Shown piece after piece: positions 7,865 through 17,349 of a stretch of 33,958 bases of DNA. Each line of letters starts with the position of its first letter. Position 1 is the stretch's first letter. Location: positions 1 to 33,958 of the forward strand of contig DWWQ01000045.1 of NCBI GenBank assembly GCA_019119615.1, read 5' to 3'. Below the pieces are notes generated by a model. It had not been told where the DNA came from and made no database searches. It was given only the letters and a program-made list of their open reading frames with translations. The DNA comes from Candidatus Alistipes stercoravium. GTDB lineage: Bacteria > Bacteroidota > Bacteroidia > Bacteroidales > Rikenellaceae. The position numbers were made by a program, and so were the translations under genes.

Positions 7865-8830
7865 ATGGAGACGACGGCGGCCGAACGGATCCTCGCCCGG
7901 CTCGAGGCAGATGCCGGAACGTATGCCTGCGGCGGATATCTTGCCGGGCTGGACGACCTGCAGCGCACCGAGCTTTTCACGGCACTGCTCTTCGACCGCC
8001 TGGCCCGCAAGATGCGCCTCATCGAGGCACTCCGCAAGGAGGCCGACGACAACTGGAACCAGACCTTCTACCTGCTTTACTTCCGCACGCTCGGCGACCG
8101 CCAGAACCAGGAGGCTTACCTTTCGCTGGCCCGGCGCGTACCCTACCGGACCGTCCTGCGCGAACGCCTCGCACCCCACGCCGTCGAGGCGATGCTGTTC
8201 GGCGCTTCGGGACTGCTGGATCTCTACCGCCACGACGACTATACGCTCGATCTTCGGCGCGAATTCGAGCACCTCGCGGCCAAATACGGCATCGAACCGA
8301 TGGACGCCTCGGCGTGGGAGATGGGCAACATCCGTCCGGCGAACCATCCGGTCCTGCGGCTGGCACAGGCGGCGCAGTTCTTCACGCAGGACGAATTCGT
8401 AATGGCCCGCACGATGGCCTGCCGCACCGAAGGCGACATCCGCACGCTTTTCTGCATCGAAGCCTCGCCCTACTGGCGCACGCACCATGTGCCGGGTGCC
8501 GCAAGCGACGAGAGTCCCAAACGGCTCGGCGCCTTCAAGGCCCACATCATCGGTATCAACCTGGTTGCCGTGCTGCAGTTCGCCTACGGCAGCAGTACGG
8601 GCGACGAGCGGCTGCGCGACAGCGCCCTGTCGCTGCTCGAACGCCTCCCGGCCGAGGACAACCGCTTCATGCGGGCCTGGCAGCAGACGGGCGTACCGAT
8701 CCGCAACGCCTTCGAGTCGCAGGCGCTGCTGCAGCTCGCCACCGAATACTGCGCTGCAAAGCGCTGTGCGGAGTGCCCCGTCGGACGTCGGATCCTCCGG
8801 ACCTGCGACTCCGAAAAACAGGCGGATTGA
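7865..8830 (+). CDS. DUF2851 family protein, N-terminally shortened
   Basis: A 321-residue protein that I match by eye to the C-terminal two-thirds of the Bacteroidota DUF2851 family. Matching blocks are NWNQTFYLLYFRTLG, VEAMLFGASGLLDLY, GNIRPANHPVLRLAQ and the C-terminal Cys motif CAAKRCAECPVGRRIL. Full-length members, as I recall, have about 420 residues with a further N-terminal domain. That domain is missing, and there is no room for it because the start is 2 bp after the DUF59 stop. The reading frame is intact. Function is unknown. It is the last gene of the sufE run. Confidence 0.7.
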   Translation: METTAAERILARLEADAGTYACGGYLAGLDDLQRTELFTALLFDRLARKMRLIEALRKEADDNWNQTFYLLYFRTLGDRQNQEAYLSLARRVPYRTVLRERLAPHAVEAMLFGASGLLDLYRHDDYTLDLRREFEHLAAKYGIEPMDASAWEMGNIRPANHPVLRLAQAAQFFTQDEFVMARTMACRTEGDIRTLFCIEASPYWRTHHVPGAASDESPKRLGAFKAHIIGINLVAVLQFAYGSSTGDERLRDSALSLLERLPAEDNRFMRAWQQTGVPIRNAFESQALLQLATEYCAAKRCAECPVGRRILRTCDSEKQAD

Positions 8831-8914
8831 GAGCCGCCGGAAAAGCCTTTCCGCACCATTTTCACTCCATTCCGCACCACATTGCAACAACGAGCCGCAT
8901 CCTGCGCCCGATAT

Positions 8915-8946
8915 TTTGCGTTTTCAGAAAAAAATCACTACTTTTG
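8915..8946 (+). promoter_or_regulatory. Promoter of secA
   Basis: TTTG (8915-8918), a 20-bp spacer and TACTTTTG (8939-8946) match the consensus perfectly. The leader before the ATG at 8986 is about 35 nt. Upstream, 8831-8914 holds a weak 6-bp hairpin (8838-8853) and a direct repeat of TTCCGCACCA. Confidence 0.85.
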
Positions 8947-8985
8947 TAGGATTTACAACCCGTATTGAAAACAACAAACTGAAAC

Positions 8986-11900
8986 ATGGATATTCTTGCA
9001 AGTGTAATCAAAGCCGTTTTCGGCTCCAAAGCCGAGAAAGACCGCAAACAGATTCAGCCCTACGTCGATAAGATCAAGGCCGTCTATCCCTCGATCGAGG
9101 CGCTCTCGAACGACGAACTGCGTGCCCGCAGCCGGGCGCTCAAGCAGCAGATCGCCGACTACATCGCCCAGGACGAGCAGCGCATCGCCGAGCTCAAGAT
9201 CCGCCTCGAACAGCCCGAGACATCACTCGAGGAGAAGGAGAAGATCTCGAAGGAGATCGACGAGACGACCAAGCGCATCGACGACCGCATCGAGGACAAG
9301 CTCGACGAGATCCTTCCCGAGGCCTTCGCCATCATGAAGGACACGGCCCGGCGTTTCGCACAGAACGACACGGTGGTCGTTACGGCCAACGACTTCGACC
9401 GCGAACTGGCCGCCACGCGCGATTTCGTAACGATTGAGGGCGACAAGGCTGTCTACGCCAACCACTGGATGGCCGGAGGCAACGACACGAAATGGGACAT
9501 GATCCACTACGACTGCCAGCTCTTCGGCGGCGTGGTGCTGACGCGCAGCAAGAAGAACCCGGCCAAGAAGCTCGGCGAGCGCGAGCGTGAAGGCAACATT
9601 GCCGAGATGGCCACGGGTGAGGGCAAGACCCTCGTGGCAACGCTCCCGGTCTTCCTCAACGCCCTGGCCGGAAAAGGCGTGCATCTGGTTACGGTGAACG
9701 ACTATCTGGCCAAGCGAGACTCCGAATGGATGGGCCCGCTCTACCAGTTCCACGGGCTTTCGGTAGACTGCATCGACAAGCACCAGCCCAACTCCGAGGC
9801 ACGACGCAAGGCCTACATGGCCGACATCACCTTCGGTACGAACAACGAGTTCGGTTTCGACTATCTGCGCGACAACATGGCCTCCTCGCCCAAGGACCTC
9901 GTGCAGCGCAAGCACCACTACGCCATCGTCGATGAAGCCGACTCGGTGCTGATCGACGACGCCCGTACGCCGCTCATCATCTCGGGTCCCGTGCCCAAGG
10001 GCGACGACCAGCTCTTCGAGCAGTACCAGCCCTCGATCGAGCACCTCTACAACCTGCAGCGCAACTTCGTTACGAACCTGCTGGCCGAGGCCCGGCAGCT
10101 CATCACCGACGGCAAGACCGAGGAGGGCGGCATCAAGCTCTACCGCGTGCACAAGGGCCTGCCGAAATACAAACCGCTGATCAAGTACCTCTCCGAACCG
10201 GGCATCAAAGCCCTGATGCAGAAGACCGAGAACATCTACATGCAGGACAACAACCGCCGCATGCCCGAGATCACCGACCCGCTCTACTTCGTCATCGACG
10301 AGAAGCTCAACTCGGTGGAGCTGACGGACAAGGGTCATGAGGAGCTCTCGAAATACTTCAAGGAGGACGGTTTCTTCGTGCTGCCCGACATCGGCGCCGC
10401 GGTGGCCGAACTCGAAAAGAGCACTCTCGACGCAGAGGAGAAGGCCCGCAAGCGCGACGAGGTGATCAACGACTACGCGATCAAGTCGGAGCGCGTGCAC
10501 ACGGTGAACCAGCTGCTGAAGGCCTACGCCATGTTCGAGAAGGACGTGGAGTATGTGGTCATGGACAACAAGGTGAAGATCGTGGACGAGCAGACGGGAC
10601 GTATTCTCGACGGCCGCCGCTATTCGGACGGTCTGCACCAGGCCATCGAGGCCAAGGAGCATGTGAAGGTCGAGGCGGCGACGCAGACCTTCGCCACGAT
10701 CACCCTGCAGAACTACTTCCGCATGTACCACAAGCTGGCCGGTATGACCGGTACAGCCGAAACGGAGGCTTCGGAGTTCTGGAGCATCTACAAACTCGAC
10801 GTCGTCGTCATCCCGACGAACCGCCCGGTGATCCGCGACGACCGTCAGGACCTCATCTATAAGACCAAGCGCGAGAAGTACAACGCCGTGATCGAGGAGA
10901 TCGTACGGCTCGTGGGTGAAGGACGCCCGGTACTGGTAGGTACGACCTCGGTCGAGATCTCGGAGCTGTTGAGCCGCATGCTCAAGCTGCGGGGCATCAA
11001 GCACAACGTGCTGAATGCCAAGCAGCACGCGCTGGAGGCCCAGGTTGTGGCCGAGGCGGGCCGCGCCGGGCAGGTTACCATCGCGACCAACATGGCCGGC
11101 CGCGGTACCGACATCAAGCTCACGCCCGAGGTGAAAGCCGCCGGAGGTTTGGCGATCATCGGTACGGAACGCCACGAAAGCCGCCGTGTGGACCGCCAGC
11201 TGCGCGGTCGTGCCGGACGTCAGGGCGACCCGGGATCGTCGCAGTTCTTCGTCTCGCTCGAGGATGACCTGATGCGTCTGTTCGGATCGGGACGTATCGC
11301 CGCCATGATGGACCGCATGGGTCTGAAGGAGGGCGAGGTGATCCAGGCCGGCATGATGACCAAAGCCATCGAGCGCGCCCAGAAGAAGGTCGAGGAGAAC
11401 AACTTCGGTATCCGCAAACGCCTGCTCGAATACGACGACGTGATGAACTCGCAGCGCGAGGTGATCTACACGCGCCGCCGCCACGCCCTCTACGGCGAAC
11501 GTATCGAGATCGACCTGAACAACATCATGTACGACTTTGCGGACAACTTCGTCGAGGAGGCCCGCGGCATCGAGTACGATGAGTTCCGCATGGAGCTCAT
11601 CCGCCAGGTGGCCGTAGAGCTGCCGATGAGCGAGGCGGAATATGCCGACGCCAAACCCGAAGAGTTGGTCGAGGCGATCGTCAAGGCCCTCAAGGAGACC
11701 TACGCCCGCCGTGCAAAGGCTGTGGCCGACACGGTCCGTCCCATCATGCAGCGCGTCTACGAGGACCGCAAGGATCAGATGGATACGAACATTTACTTCC
11801 CGCTCACGGACGGGCACCTCGGATACAACATCCCCGTAAACCTGCAGAAATGCAAGGATACGGACGGCGCCGAGATCTACAAGGTCTTCTCGAAGGTGGT

Positions 11901-12333
11901 GATGTTCACGACGATCGACGATGCCTGGCGCGAGCACCTGCGCGAGATGGACGACCTGCGCCAGAGCGTGCAGAACGCCACCTACGAGCAGAAAGACCCG
12001 CTGCTGATCTACAAGTTCGAGTCGTTCGGGCTCTTCTCGAAGATGCTCATCAAGGTGAACCGCGAGGTGCTCTCGATCCTCGACAAGGCCTATGTTCCCG
12101 TGCGGGAACAGAGCGCCGAGGAGGCAAAACGCCAGCAGATGGAGCGCGAGCGCCGCGCCAAGATCGACGTGAACAAGCTCCAGGCTTCGCGCATGCAGGC
12201 CGCGGCACAGGCCGGACAACAGGAGAAGTCGAAGCCCATGCCGGTGCATGTCGAGAAGAAGGTAGGCCGCAACGATCCCTGCCCCTGCGGATCGGGCAAG
12301 AAGTACAAGAACTGCCACGGCAAGGGATTGTAA
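8986..12333 (+). CDS. secA: Preprotein translocase ATPase SecA
   Basis: The ATP-driven motor that pushes preproteins through SecYEG. It has 1,115 residues, longer than the roughly 900 of E. coli SecA but typical of Bacteroidota. The extra length includes a charged coiled-coil-like insertion before Walker A (about residues 57-107). Walker A ATGEGKT is near 209-215 and the DEAD box is 316-319, within [26 protein letters not shown] and [16 protein letters not shown] are the helicase-2 motifs. The C-terminal SEC-C zinc motif [14 protein letters not shown] begins at Cys1099. The gene has its own promoter and may read through into the dCMP deaminase. Confidence 0.98.
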   Translation: MDILASVIKAVFGSKAEKDRKQIQPYVDKIKAVYPSIEALSNDELRARSRALKQQIADYIAQDEQRIAELKIRLEQPETSLEEKEKISKEIDETTKRIDDRIEDKLDEILPEAFAIMKDTARRFAQNDTVVVTANDFDRELAATRDFVTIEGDKAVYANHWMAGGNDTKWDMIHYDCQLFGGVVLTRSKKNPAKKLGEREREGNIAEMATGEGKTLVATLPVFLNALAGKGVHLVTVNDYLAKRDSEWMGPLYQFHGLSVDCIDKHQPNSEARRKAYMADITFGTNNEFGFDYLRDNMASSPKDLVQRKHHYAIVDEADSVLIDDARTPLIISGPVPKGDDQLFEQYQPSIEHLYNLQRNFVTNLLAEARQLITDGKTEEGGIKLYRVHKGLPKYKPLIKYLSEPGIKALMQKTENIYMQDNNRRMPEITDPLYFVIDEKLNSVELTDKGHEELSKYFKEDGFFVLPDIGAAVAELEKSTLDAEEKARKRDEVINDYAIKSERVHTVNQLLKAYAMFEKDVEYVVMDNKVKIVDEQTGRILDGRRYSDGLHQAIEAKEHVKVEAATQTFATITLQNYFRMYHKLAGMTGTAETEASEFWSIYKLDVVVIPTNRPVIRDDRQDLIYKTKREKYNAVIEEIVRLVGEGRPVLVGTTSVEISELLSRMLKLRGIKHNVLNAKQHALEAQVVAEAGRAGQVTIATNMAGRGTDIKLTPEVKAAGGLAIIGTERHESRRVDRQLRGRAGRQGDPGSSQFFVSLEDDLMRLFGSGRIAAMMDRMGLKEGEVIQAGMMTKAIERAQKKVEENNFGIRKRLLEYDDVMNSQREVIYTRRRHALYGERIEIDLNNIMYDFADNFVEEARGIEYDEFRMELIRQVAVELPMSEAEYADAKPEELVEAIVKALKETYARRAKAVADTVRPIMQRVYEDRKDQMDTNIYFPLTDGHLGYNIPVNLQKCKDTDGAEIYKVFSKVVMFTTIDDAWREHLREMDDLRQSVQNATYEQKDPLLIYKFESFGLFSKMLIKVNREVLSILDKAYVPVREQSAEEAKRQQMERERRAKIDVNKLQASRMQAAAQAGQQEKSKPMPVHVEKKVGRNDPCPCGSGKKYKNCHGKGL

Positions 12334-12351
12334 ACCGGCTCCGGAGTCGGG

Positions 12352-12372
12352 GATTCCGGAGGATCCGGAATC
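12352..12372 (+). repeat. Hairpin-forming inverted repeat between secA and the deaminase gene
   Basis: A perfect 9-bp inverted repeat, GATTCCGGA and TCCGGAATC, with a 3-nt loop. No T run follows, so it is not a standard terminator. It could be an RNA-stability or partial-termination element within a secA transcript. Confidence 0.5.
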
Positions 12373-12406
12373 TTCGGGCCCCGCGAACCACTCAAAAGCG
12401 ACAACG

Positions 12407-12847
12407 ATGGGTTATCAGGAGGAGAAACAGCATCAGCTGGACCTGCGCTACCTGCGCATGGCGGCCATCTGGGCCGAAAATTCATACTGCGTGCGCCGCA
12501 AGGTCGGGGCGCTGATCGTCAAGGACCGGATGATCATCTCGGACGGATACAACGGCACGCCGGCCGGCTTCGAGAACATCTGCGAGGACGAGAGCGGCAA
12601 GACCAAGGCCTATGTGCTGCATGCCGAGGCCAACGCCATCACGAAGGTCGCCAAGTCGGCCAACAACTGCGACGGCTCGACGCTCTACATCACCGCCGCC
12701 CCCTGCATCGAGTGCTCGAAGCTCATCATCCAGGCGGGCATCAAGCGGGTGGTCTATTCGGACGACTACCGTTCGGAGGAGGGACTGGAGCTGCTGCGCC
12801 GTGTCGGCATCGAGTGTGTGCAGTACCGGCTCGCGGAGGAGGCCTGA
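12407..12847 (+). CDS. dCMP deaminase family protein (ComEB-like)
   Basis: A zinc-dependent deaminase converting dCMP to dUMP for thymidylate supply. It has 146 residues. The zinc site is complete: His72 and Glu74 in LHAEANAI, Cys100 and Cys103 in APCIECSK. The N-terminal RYLRMAAIWAENSYC block and the substrate-loop GYNGTPAG match the dCMP deaminase branch rather than TadA or cytidine deaminases. The start lies 73 bp after secA with no visible TAnnTTTG box, so co-transcription with secA is likely. A strong hairpin follows. Confidence 0.92.
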   Translation: MGYQEEKQHQLDLRYLRMAAIWAENSYCVRRKVGALIVKDRMIISDGYNGTPAGFENICEDESGKTKAYVLHAEANAITKVAKSANNCDGSTLYITAAPCIECSKLIIQAGIKRVVYSDDYRSEEGLELLRRVGIECVQYRLAEEA

Positions 12848-12866
12848 CGGCAACCGAAAGACAAAG

Positions 12867-12894
12867 GAGCGGCGCGTTACATAACGCGCCGCTC
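12867..12894. terminator. Bidirectional terminator between convergent deaminase and thioesterase genes
   Basis: A perfect 13-bp GC-rich inverted repeat, GAGCGGCGCGTTA with its complement, separated by 2 nt. The flanks are moderately T-rich on both strands. It is placed between two converging genes. Confidence 0.8.
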
Positions 12895-12899
12895 TTCGC

Positions 12900-13397
12900 T
12901 TATTTATCGTGCAGCGGATCGACCTCCCCGTCCGCGACGCTGCAGTCGCAGAAGTGGAACTCCTCGCGCGCCTTCTCCTTCGGAAAGAGGAAATAGAGGC
13001 AGGTTGCCTCGGTGCAGAGGGTCCCGGCACCATCGAAGATCCGCACGCCGATCTCGACCAGGTTGCGCCGCTGCTGCCGCACGGCGGCACGCAGGACAAT
13101 ACGTTCGTCGGTGGTATGGATCGGCCGGTGGTAGCGCACCTCCATGCGCGAGGTAACGCCGCTGGTCTGGAACTTACGGAAAACCACCCAGCTGCTGATC
13201 TCGTCAGCCAGCGTTGCCTGGATGCCTCCATGGAGCGTATCCACCCAACCCTGGAACTCCGGGCGGGGATGCCAGACACTCACGATCTCCTCGCCGTCCT
13301 CATAGAACTCCATGCGGAGCCCCTGCTCGCTGTGCGGGTCGCAGCCGAAGCAGCGGTATCCCTTCATGCCCCGCCAGGGATTTTCGATCTTTTTCAT
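12900..13397 (-). CDS. PaaI-family hotdog-fold thioesterase
   Basis: A 165-residue acyl-CoA thioesterase-like protein. The hotdog signature is VDTLHGGIQATLADEISSW (about residues 52-70), where the HGG-x-x-D/E region forms the catalytic helix. The core then runs through MEVRYHRPIHTTDERIVLRA. The N-terminus contains CFGCDP, typical of a PaaI subgroup. The C-terminus is an acidic tail rich in Cys, Asp and His. The native acyl substrate cannot be told from sequence. No clear TAnnTTTG box is visible upstream, and the ssb terminator lies about 70 bp before its start. Confidence 0.88.
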   Translation of the reverse strand: MKKIENPWRGMKGYRCFGCDPHSEQGLRMEFYEDGEEIVSVWHPRPEFQGWVDTLHGGIQATLADEISSWVVFRKFQTSGVTSRMEVRYHRPIHTTDERIVLRAAVRQQRRNLVEIGVRIFDGAGTLCTEATCLYFLFPKEKAREEFHFCDCSVADGEVDPLHDK

Positions 13398-13467
13398 TGT
13401 GGGAACAATCCGATTTCATGCCCGCGAAACCGCCACGGCGATCCACAGGACCAACATCATTTCTTAC

Positions 13468-13500
13468 AAAAAACTCCGAAGAGTCCTGGACCCTCCGGAG
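13468..13500 (-). terminator. Terminator of the lpxK-punA-ssb operon
   Basis: On the minus strand a 13-bp stem with two G-T wobbles (13474-13486 with 13488-13500) is followed by six T residues. It lies 23 bp after the ssb stop. Confidence 0.88.
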
Positions 13501-13522
13501 CTCCCGCACTTAAAGGGAACGA

Positions 13523-14020
13523 TTAAAACGGCAAATCGTCGGGATCGTCGGCCGGAACGGTCGGTTGCTGCGGCTGGGATTGCGGCGCGGCAGCCGGACG
13601 CGGCTGTGCATAACCTCCCTGCTGTCCGTAGGAGGAAGCGCCCTGCGCACCTCCGTATGCCGGGGCGGAACCCTCCGATGCGGGGTTGTCGCTGCGGCGG
13701 CCCAGCAGGTTCATCGTATCGGCCAGAATTTCGGTCGTATAGCGTTTGTTGTTGTCCTTGTCCATCCATTCACGCGTACGCAGGCGCCCTTCGATGTAAA
13801 GCTGCGTGCCCTTGCGCACATAGCGGTCCACGACATCGGCCAAACCGCGCCACAAAGTGATCGTATGCCACTCGGTATGCTCCTTCGTTTCGTTCGACGC
13901 GCGGTCGTAGAGCCGTTCCGTCGTAGCCAGGCGGATGCGGGCGACCTTCGCACCCCCCTCGAGTGTGCGGACCTCGGGATCGAGGCCTACGTTGCCCACC
14001 AGAATTACCTTGTTTACCAT
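13523..14020 (-). CDS. ssb: Single-stranded DNA-binding protein
   Basis: A 165-residue SSB that coats single-stranded DNA in replication and repair. The OB fold covers about residues 1-110, starting MVNKVILVGNVGLDPEVRTL. A flexible Gly/Gln/Pro/Ala-rich linker follows. The acidic tip DDPDDLPF is the conserved partner-binding tail. The start at 14020 is preferred over an in-frame ATG 21 nt upstream because it gives the canonical N-terminus and begins 4 bp after the punA stop. It is the last gene of the operon. Confidence 0.95.
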   Translation of the reverse strand: MVNKVILVGNVGLDPEVRTLEGGAKVARIRLATTERLYDRASNETKEHTEWHTITLWRGLADVVDRYVRKGTQLYIEGRLRTREWMDKDNNKRYTTEILADTMNLLGRRSDNPASEGSAPAYGGAQGASSYGQQGGYAQPRPAAAPQSQPQQPTVPADDPDDLPF

Positions 14021-14024
14021 ATTG

Positions 14025-14834
14025 CTATTTGAGATTTTCAATCATACGGATAAAGAGCGTCTGCATCTTCGCCCCGGCCTTGCGGCCCTGGCGCTGCACG
14101 TCCTCATGGTCGCCGACCTCGTCCGAAAGGCCGCAGTTCGTAATGACCGAGACGCCGAAGACGGGGATCGACATGTGGCGCGCCACGATCACCTCGGGAA
14201 CGGTGGACATGCCCGCGGCATCGCCGCCGATGGCCTTGAAATAGCGGTATTCGGCCTGCGTTTCGAAGGTCGGGCCCGTGCCGCCGACATAGACACCGTA
14301 CTGGAGCTTGATCCCCTCCTCCTCGGCGATACGCGTGGCGGCGGCGATGAGCTCCCTGTCGTAACAGTTGTGCATGTCCGGGAAGCGGGGTCCCAGTTCC
14401 GCAAGGTTCGGGCCGATAAGCGGATTGGGCATCAGGTTGATGTGGTCGGTGATGACCATCAGGTCGCCCGTGCGGAACGAGGTGTTGATGCCGCCCGAGG
14501 CGTTCGACACGAACAGGTAGCGGATACCCAGCTGCTGCATGACGCGGATCGGGAAGGTTACCTGCTGCATCGTGTAGCCCTCGTAATAGTGGAAACGTCC
14601 CTGCATGGCGACAACACGCCGTCCGCCGATCTCGCCGAAGATCAGACGGCCCTTGTGGCCCTCGACCGTCGAGACGGGGAATCCGGGAATCTCCTTATAG
14701 TCAATGATCGTGTGTGCCGCAATGCGGTCGGCGAAATCGCCCAGACCCGTGCCGAGCACGATACCCACCTCGGGACGGAACTCCCCGAGTCGGGAGCGGA
14801 TGAATGCGGCGGTGTTCTTAATTTCCTCTAACAT
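14025..14834 (-). CDS. punA: Purine nucleoside phosphorylase, type I
   Basis: Cleaves inosine and guanosine with phosphate to base and ribose 1-phosphate. It has 269 residues, as usual for the trimeric class. Signatures: [13 protein letters not shown] near the N-terminus, [36 protein letters not shown], and [13 protein letters not shown] with [11 protein letters not shown]. The ATG at 14834 overlaps the lpxK coding end by 17 bp and ssb begins 4 bp after its stop, indicating one transcript. Confidence 0.96.
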   Translation of the reverse strand: MLEEIKNTAAFIRSRLGEFRPEVGIVLGTGLGDFADRIAAHTIIDYKEIPGFPVSTVEGHKGRLIFGEIGGRRVVAMQGRFHYYEGYTMQQVTFPIRVMQQLGIRYLFVSNASGGINTSFRTGDLMVITDHINLMPNPLIGPNLAELGPRFPDMHNCYDRELIAAATRIAEEEGIKLQYGVYVGGTGPTFETQAEYRYFKAIGGDAAGMSTVPEVIVARHMSIPVFGVSVITNCGLSDEVGDHEDVQRQGRKAGAKMQTLFIRMIENLK

Positions 14835-15861
14835 CTTCTTCGAGTTTTTGCAGAAAATCCGTTGCCGAATCCTCTATGAACGAAATATTGATCGGTTGGT
14901 AATACAAAGCGCGGCGAACCGAGGCGGGGATCTTCTCCCGGCGCATCATTTTCACGGCATCCTTCTCGGTCGTAACAATAACCGCGCCCGGATGCCCGGC
15001 AAGAAGCGCCTCGAGGGCGTGCATGTCCCGCACCTTGTAGACGTGGTGGTCATCGAGCGTCATCTCGGCAACGACGCGGTAACGCTCGGCAAGCGACTGC
15101 ACGAAGGGCCGCGGATTGCCGATGCCCGAAAGGGCGATCACACTCCGGCCCTGCGCCAGCGGCTCGCGGGGAACCTCGTCGGGATAGAGCGGCAGGGGCA
15201 TAAAACTCTCGAAACGCGTGAAATAGACCCGCTGGTAGGCAACCTGGATCAGCACCTTGCGCAGGATCCGCCGGTCGATGGGCGCCATGCGCTCGGGGCA
15301 CTTCGTAACGATGAAGTAATGCGCGCGGTGCAACTGCTCCGGAAGGTCACGCAGGGTACCTAACGGCAGCATGCGGTCGTGCTGCACGGGGCGCGTGGCG
15401 TCGATCATCACCACGTTGATCTTCGGCTCCACATAGCGGTGCTGGAAGCCGTCGTCCATGACGATGAGGTTCACTTCGGGGTGTTCGGCTCGCAGGCGCC
15501 GGATTCCCTCGGCGCGTTTCTCGCACACGACGACCGTCGTCTCGGGGAACTTGCGCTTGATCTGCAGCGGCTCGTCGCCCACATCGCGGTAATGGGAATC
15601 GGTGCGGACCTCCAGATAACCCTTCGTGCGGCGCCCGTACCCGCGAGAAAGCAGCGCCACACGGTAGTGCTGCGCCATGTAGTCGATCACCATCTCGGCC
15701 ATGGGCGTCTTGCCCGTGCCGCCGACGGTGATGTTGCCGATGCAGATGATCGGGATATCGAACTTCTCGCTTTTGAGAATGCCCCAGTCGAAGAGGCGAT
15801 GACGGAACATCACCCCCGCTTTATAAAGAACCGCCACCGGCGCAAGCAGGCATTTCAACAT
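14818..15861 (-). CDS. lpxK: Tetraacyldisaccharide 4'-kinase
   Basis: An inner-membrane kinase that phosphorylates the lipid A disaccharide at position 4', showing that the organism makes lipid A. It has 347 residues. The N-terminal membrane-associated helix leads to the P-loop [11 protein letters not shown] (about residues 43-53). The conserved SRGYGRR, DDGFQHR and late VTTEKDAVK blocks are present. It is the first gene of the lpxK-punA-ssb operon and overlaps punA. It contains the only coding-region GTSAC site in the window (15346-15350). Confidence 0.96.
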   Translation of the reverse strand: MLKCLLAPVAVLYKAGVMFRHRLFDWGILKSEKFDIPIICIGNITVGGTGKTPMAEMVIDYMAQHYRVALLSRGYGRRTKGYLEVRTDSHYRDVGDEPLQIKRKFPETTVVVCEKRAEGIRRLRAEHPEVNLIVMDDGFQHRYVEPKINVVMIDATRPVQHDRMLPLGTLRDLPEQLHRAHYFIVTKCPERMAPIDRRILRKVLIQVAYQRVYFTRFESFMPLPLYPDEVPREPLAQGRSVIALSGIGNPRPFVQSLAERYRVVAEMTLDDHHVYKVRDMHALEALLAGHPGAVIVTTEKDAVKMMRREKIPASVRRALYYQPINISFIEDSATDFLQKLEEDVRGN

Positions 15862-15890
15862 CGTTCGTTCGCTAAAGACTATGAATCGTT

Positions 15891-15921
15891 CAAAGATAGT
15901 CCTTTTTCCCGGGAAAACAAA
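15891..15921 (-). promoter_or_regulatory. Promoter of lpxK-punA-ssb with a palindromic spacer
   Basis: On the minus strand, TTTG (15918-15921), a 19-bp spacer and TATCTTTG (15891-15898). Fourteen bases of the spacer (15904-15917) form the perfect palindrome TTTTCCCGGGAAAA, a candidate operator within the promoter. Confidence 0.82.
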
Positions 15922-16004
15922 ATCCGCCCCTGCAAATTACCGGAAACCGGCGAAAAGCCGGAAGAAAAGGAAGACTAAAATTCGCGATCCTCCGTTTTTT
16001 TTTC

Positions 16005-16012
16005 TAATTTTG
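16005..16012 (+). promoter_or_regulatory. Promoter -7 element of the M23 peptidase gene
   Basis: TAATTTTG, 7 nt before the ATG at 16020, predicting a very short leader. The -33 region is weak (TTCG at 15981-15984). Confidence 0.65.
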
Positions 16013-16019
16013 CACTATT

Positions 16020-17345
16020 ATGAAGATCCTGAAAACCGCGATATGTCTTCTGCTGCTGTGGGCTGCAGGAGCCTGCGGCCGGACCGATACGGCCGAAAAC
16101 GAAACGGGCGGCGAAGAAGAAGCTCCCCGGAACCTTGTATACGGCATCGACGCCGACGCCTACCGTCTCGAAACGGGCGAGGTGGGCTCGGGCGAGACCC
16201 TGGGAAAGATCCTCGGCGGATACGGCGTATCGGCCCAGACGATCGACCGGCTCGACCGGGACGCCAAGGAGATTTTCCCGCTGCGCAATATCCGCGCAGG
16301 GCATCCCTACACCTGCTTCATCCACGAGGACTCGCTCTACGCCCCGCATCTGGACTACCTGGCCTACGAAATCTCCACGACCGAATATGTCGTCTTCGGA
16401 TTCCACGAGAATGACTCGGTCTCGATCCGCAAGGATACGAAACCCTGCACGCTCCGACGCACGAAGAAGAGCGCCGTGATCTCCTCTTCGCTCTGGGGAT
16501 CGATCATGGAACACAACCTGCCTTACGCGCTGGCCGCCGAGATGGAGGACATCTACCAGTGGACCGTCGATTTCTTCGGCATCCAGAAAGGCGACTCCTT
16601 CACGGTCATCTACGACGAACGCTTCATCGACGACACGGTGTCGGTGGGCATCGGCCGTATCTGGGGCGCGAAATTCACGCAGAGCGGCAAGGAGTATTAC
16701 GCCATTCCCTTCCGCCAGGGCGGCAAGATCCAGTATTGGGAGGCCGACGGCGGCAGCCTGCGCAAACAGCTGCTGAAGGCTCCGCTCAAGTATACGCGTA
16801 TCAGCTCGCGCTTCACCTATGCCCGCAAACACCCGATATACAAGGTCTACCGGCCCCATACGGGTGTCGATTACGCCGCACCGAAGGGCACGCATGTGCA
16901 TGCCGTGGCCGATGGCGTCGTCGTCTTCAAAGGCTGGGGAGGCGGAGGCGGCAACACACTGAAAATCAAACATCCCGGCAATCTCATGACCGGATATCTC
17001 CATTTGAGCGGATTTGCCAAGGGGATTTCGCAGGGCACGCACGTCTCGCAGGGACAGCTCATCGGCTACGTCGGATCGACAGGAGCCTCCACGGGCCCGC
17101 ACCTCGACTACCGCATCTGGAAGAACGGCAAGCCGATCGACCCGATGAAGGTGCCGCAGGAGCCTGCAGAGCCAATCTCTAAAGAGAACCGGCCGCTGTT
17201 CGAGTTCGTCCGCGACCGGATCATGGCCGAGCTCAACGGCGACGTGAAACCCGAAGAGCGTATCACGCAGCTCGATTCGCTGGTGCTCCCGGCCGCCACG
17301 CCGGAGCAGCCGGCACAGGAGACCGGCACCGCCGATAAAAAATAG
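16020..17345 (+). CDS. M23 family metallopeptidase, MepM/Csd3-like lipoprotein
   Basis: A 441-residue predicted lipoprotein that probably cuts peptidoglycan cross-links. The signal ends WAAGAC with Cys19. The middle (about 40-260) resembles the regulatory domains of MepM/Csd3 endopeptidases, including ISSSLWGSIMEHNLP and IQKGDSFTVIYDE. The M23 domain carries His280 and Asp284 in HTGVDYAAP and His328 in YLHLSG. The usual HxH motif reads HLD (His361, Asp363), so the third zinc ligand would be Asp. A long C-terminal tail follows. ispD begins 4 bp after the stop, and lpxK is divergent upstream. Confidence 0.92.
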   Translation: MKILKTAICLLLLWAAGACGRTDTAENETGGEEEAPRNLVYGIDADAYRLETGEVGSGETLGKILGGYGVSAQTIDRLDRDAKEIFPLRNIRAGHPYTCFIHEDSLYAPHLDYLAYEISTTEYVVFGFHENDSVSIRKDTKPCTLRRTKKSAVISSSLWGSIMEHNLPYALAAEMEDIYQWTVDFFGIQKGDSFTVIYDERFIDDTVSVGIGRIWGAKFTQSGKEYYAIPFRQGGKIQYWEADGGSLRKQLLKAPLKYTRISSRFTYARKHPIYKVYRPHTGVDYAAPKGTHVHAVADGVVVFKGWGGGGGNTLKIKHPGNLMTGYLHLSGFAKGISQGTHVSQGQLIGYVGSTGASTGPHLDYRIWKNGKPIDPMKVPQEPAEPISKENRPLFEFVRDRIMAELNGDVKPEERITQLDSLVLPAATPEQPAQETGTADKK

Positions 17346-17349
17346 AGCA

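Noticed and set aside
9223..12318. A 1,031-codon open frame antisense to secA, and similar long antisense frames over typA, aspS, rarA and the Clp gene
   Set aside because: They arise from GC-rich third positions in the real genes. They lack family motifs, plausible starts and promoters, and their predicted proteins are His/Leu/Val/Arg/Asp-biased.
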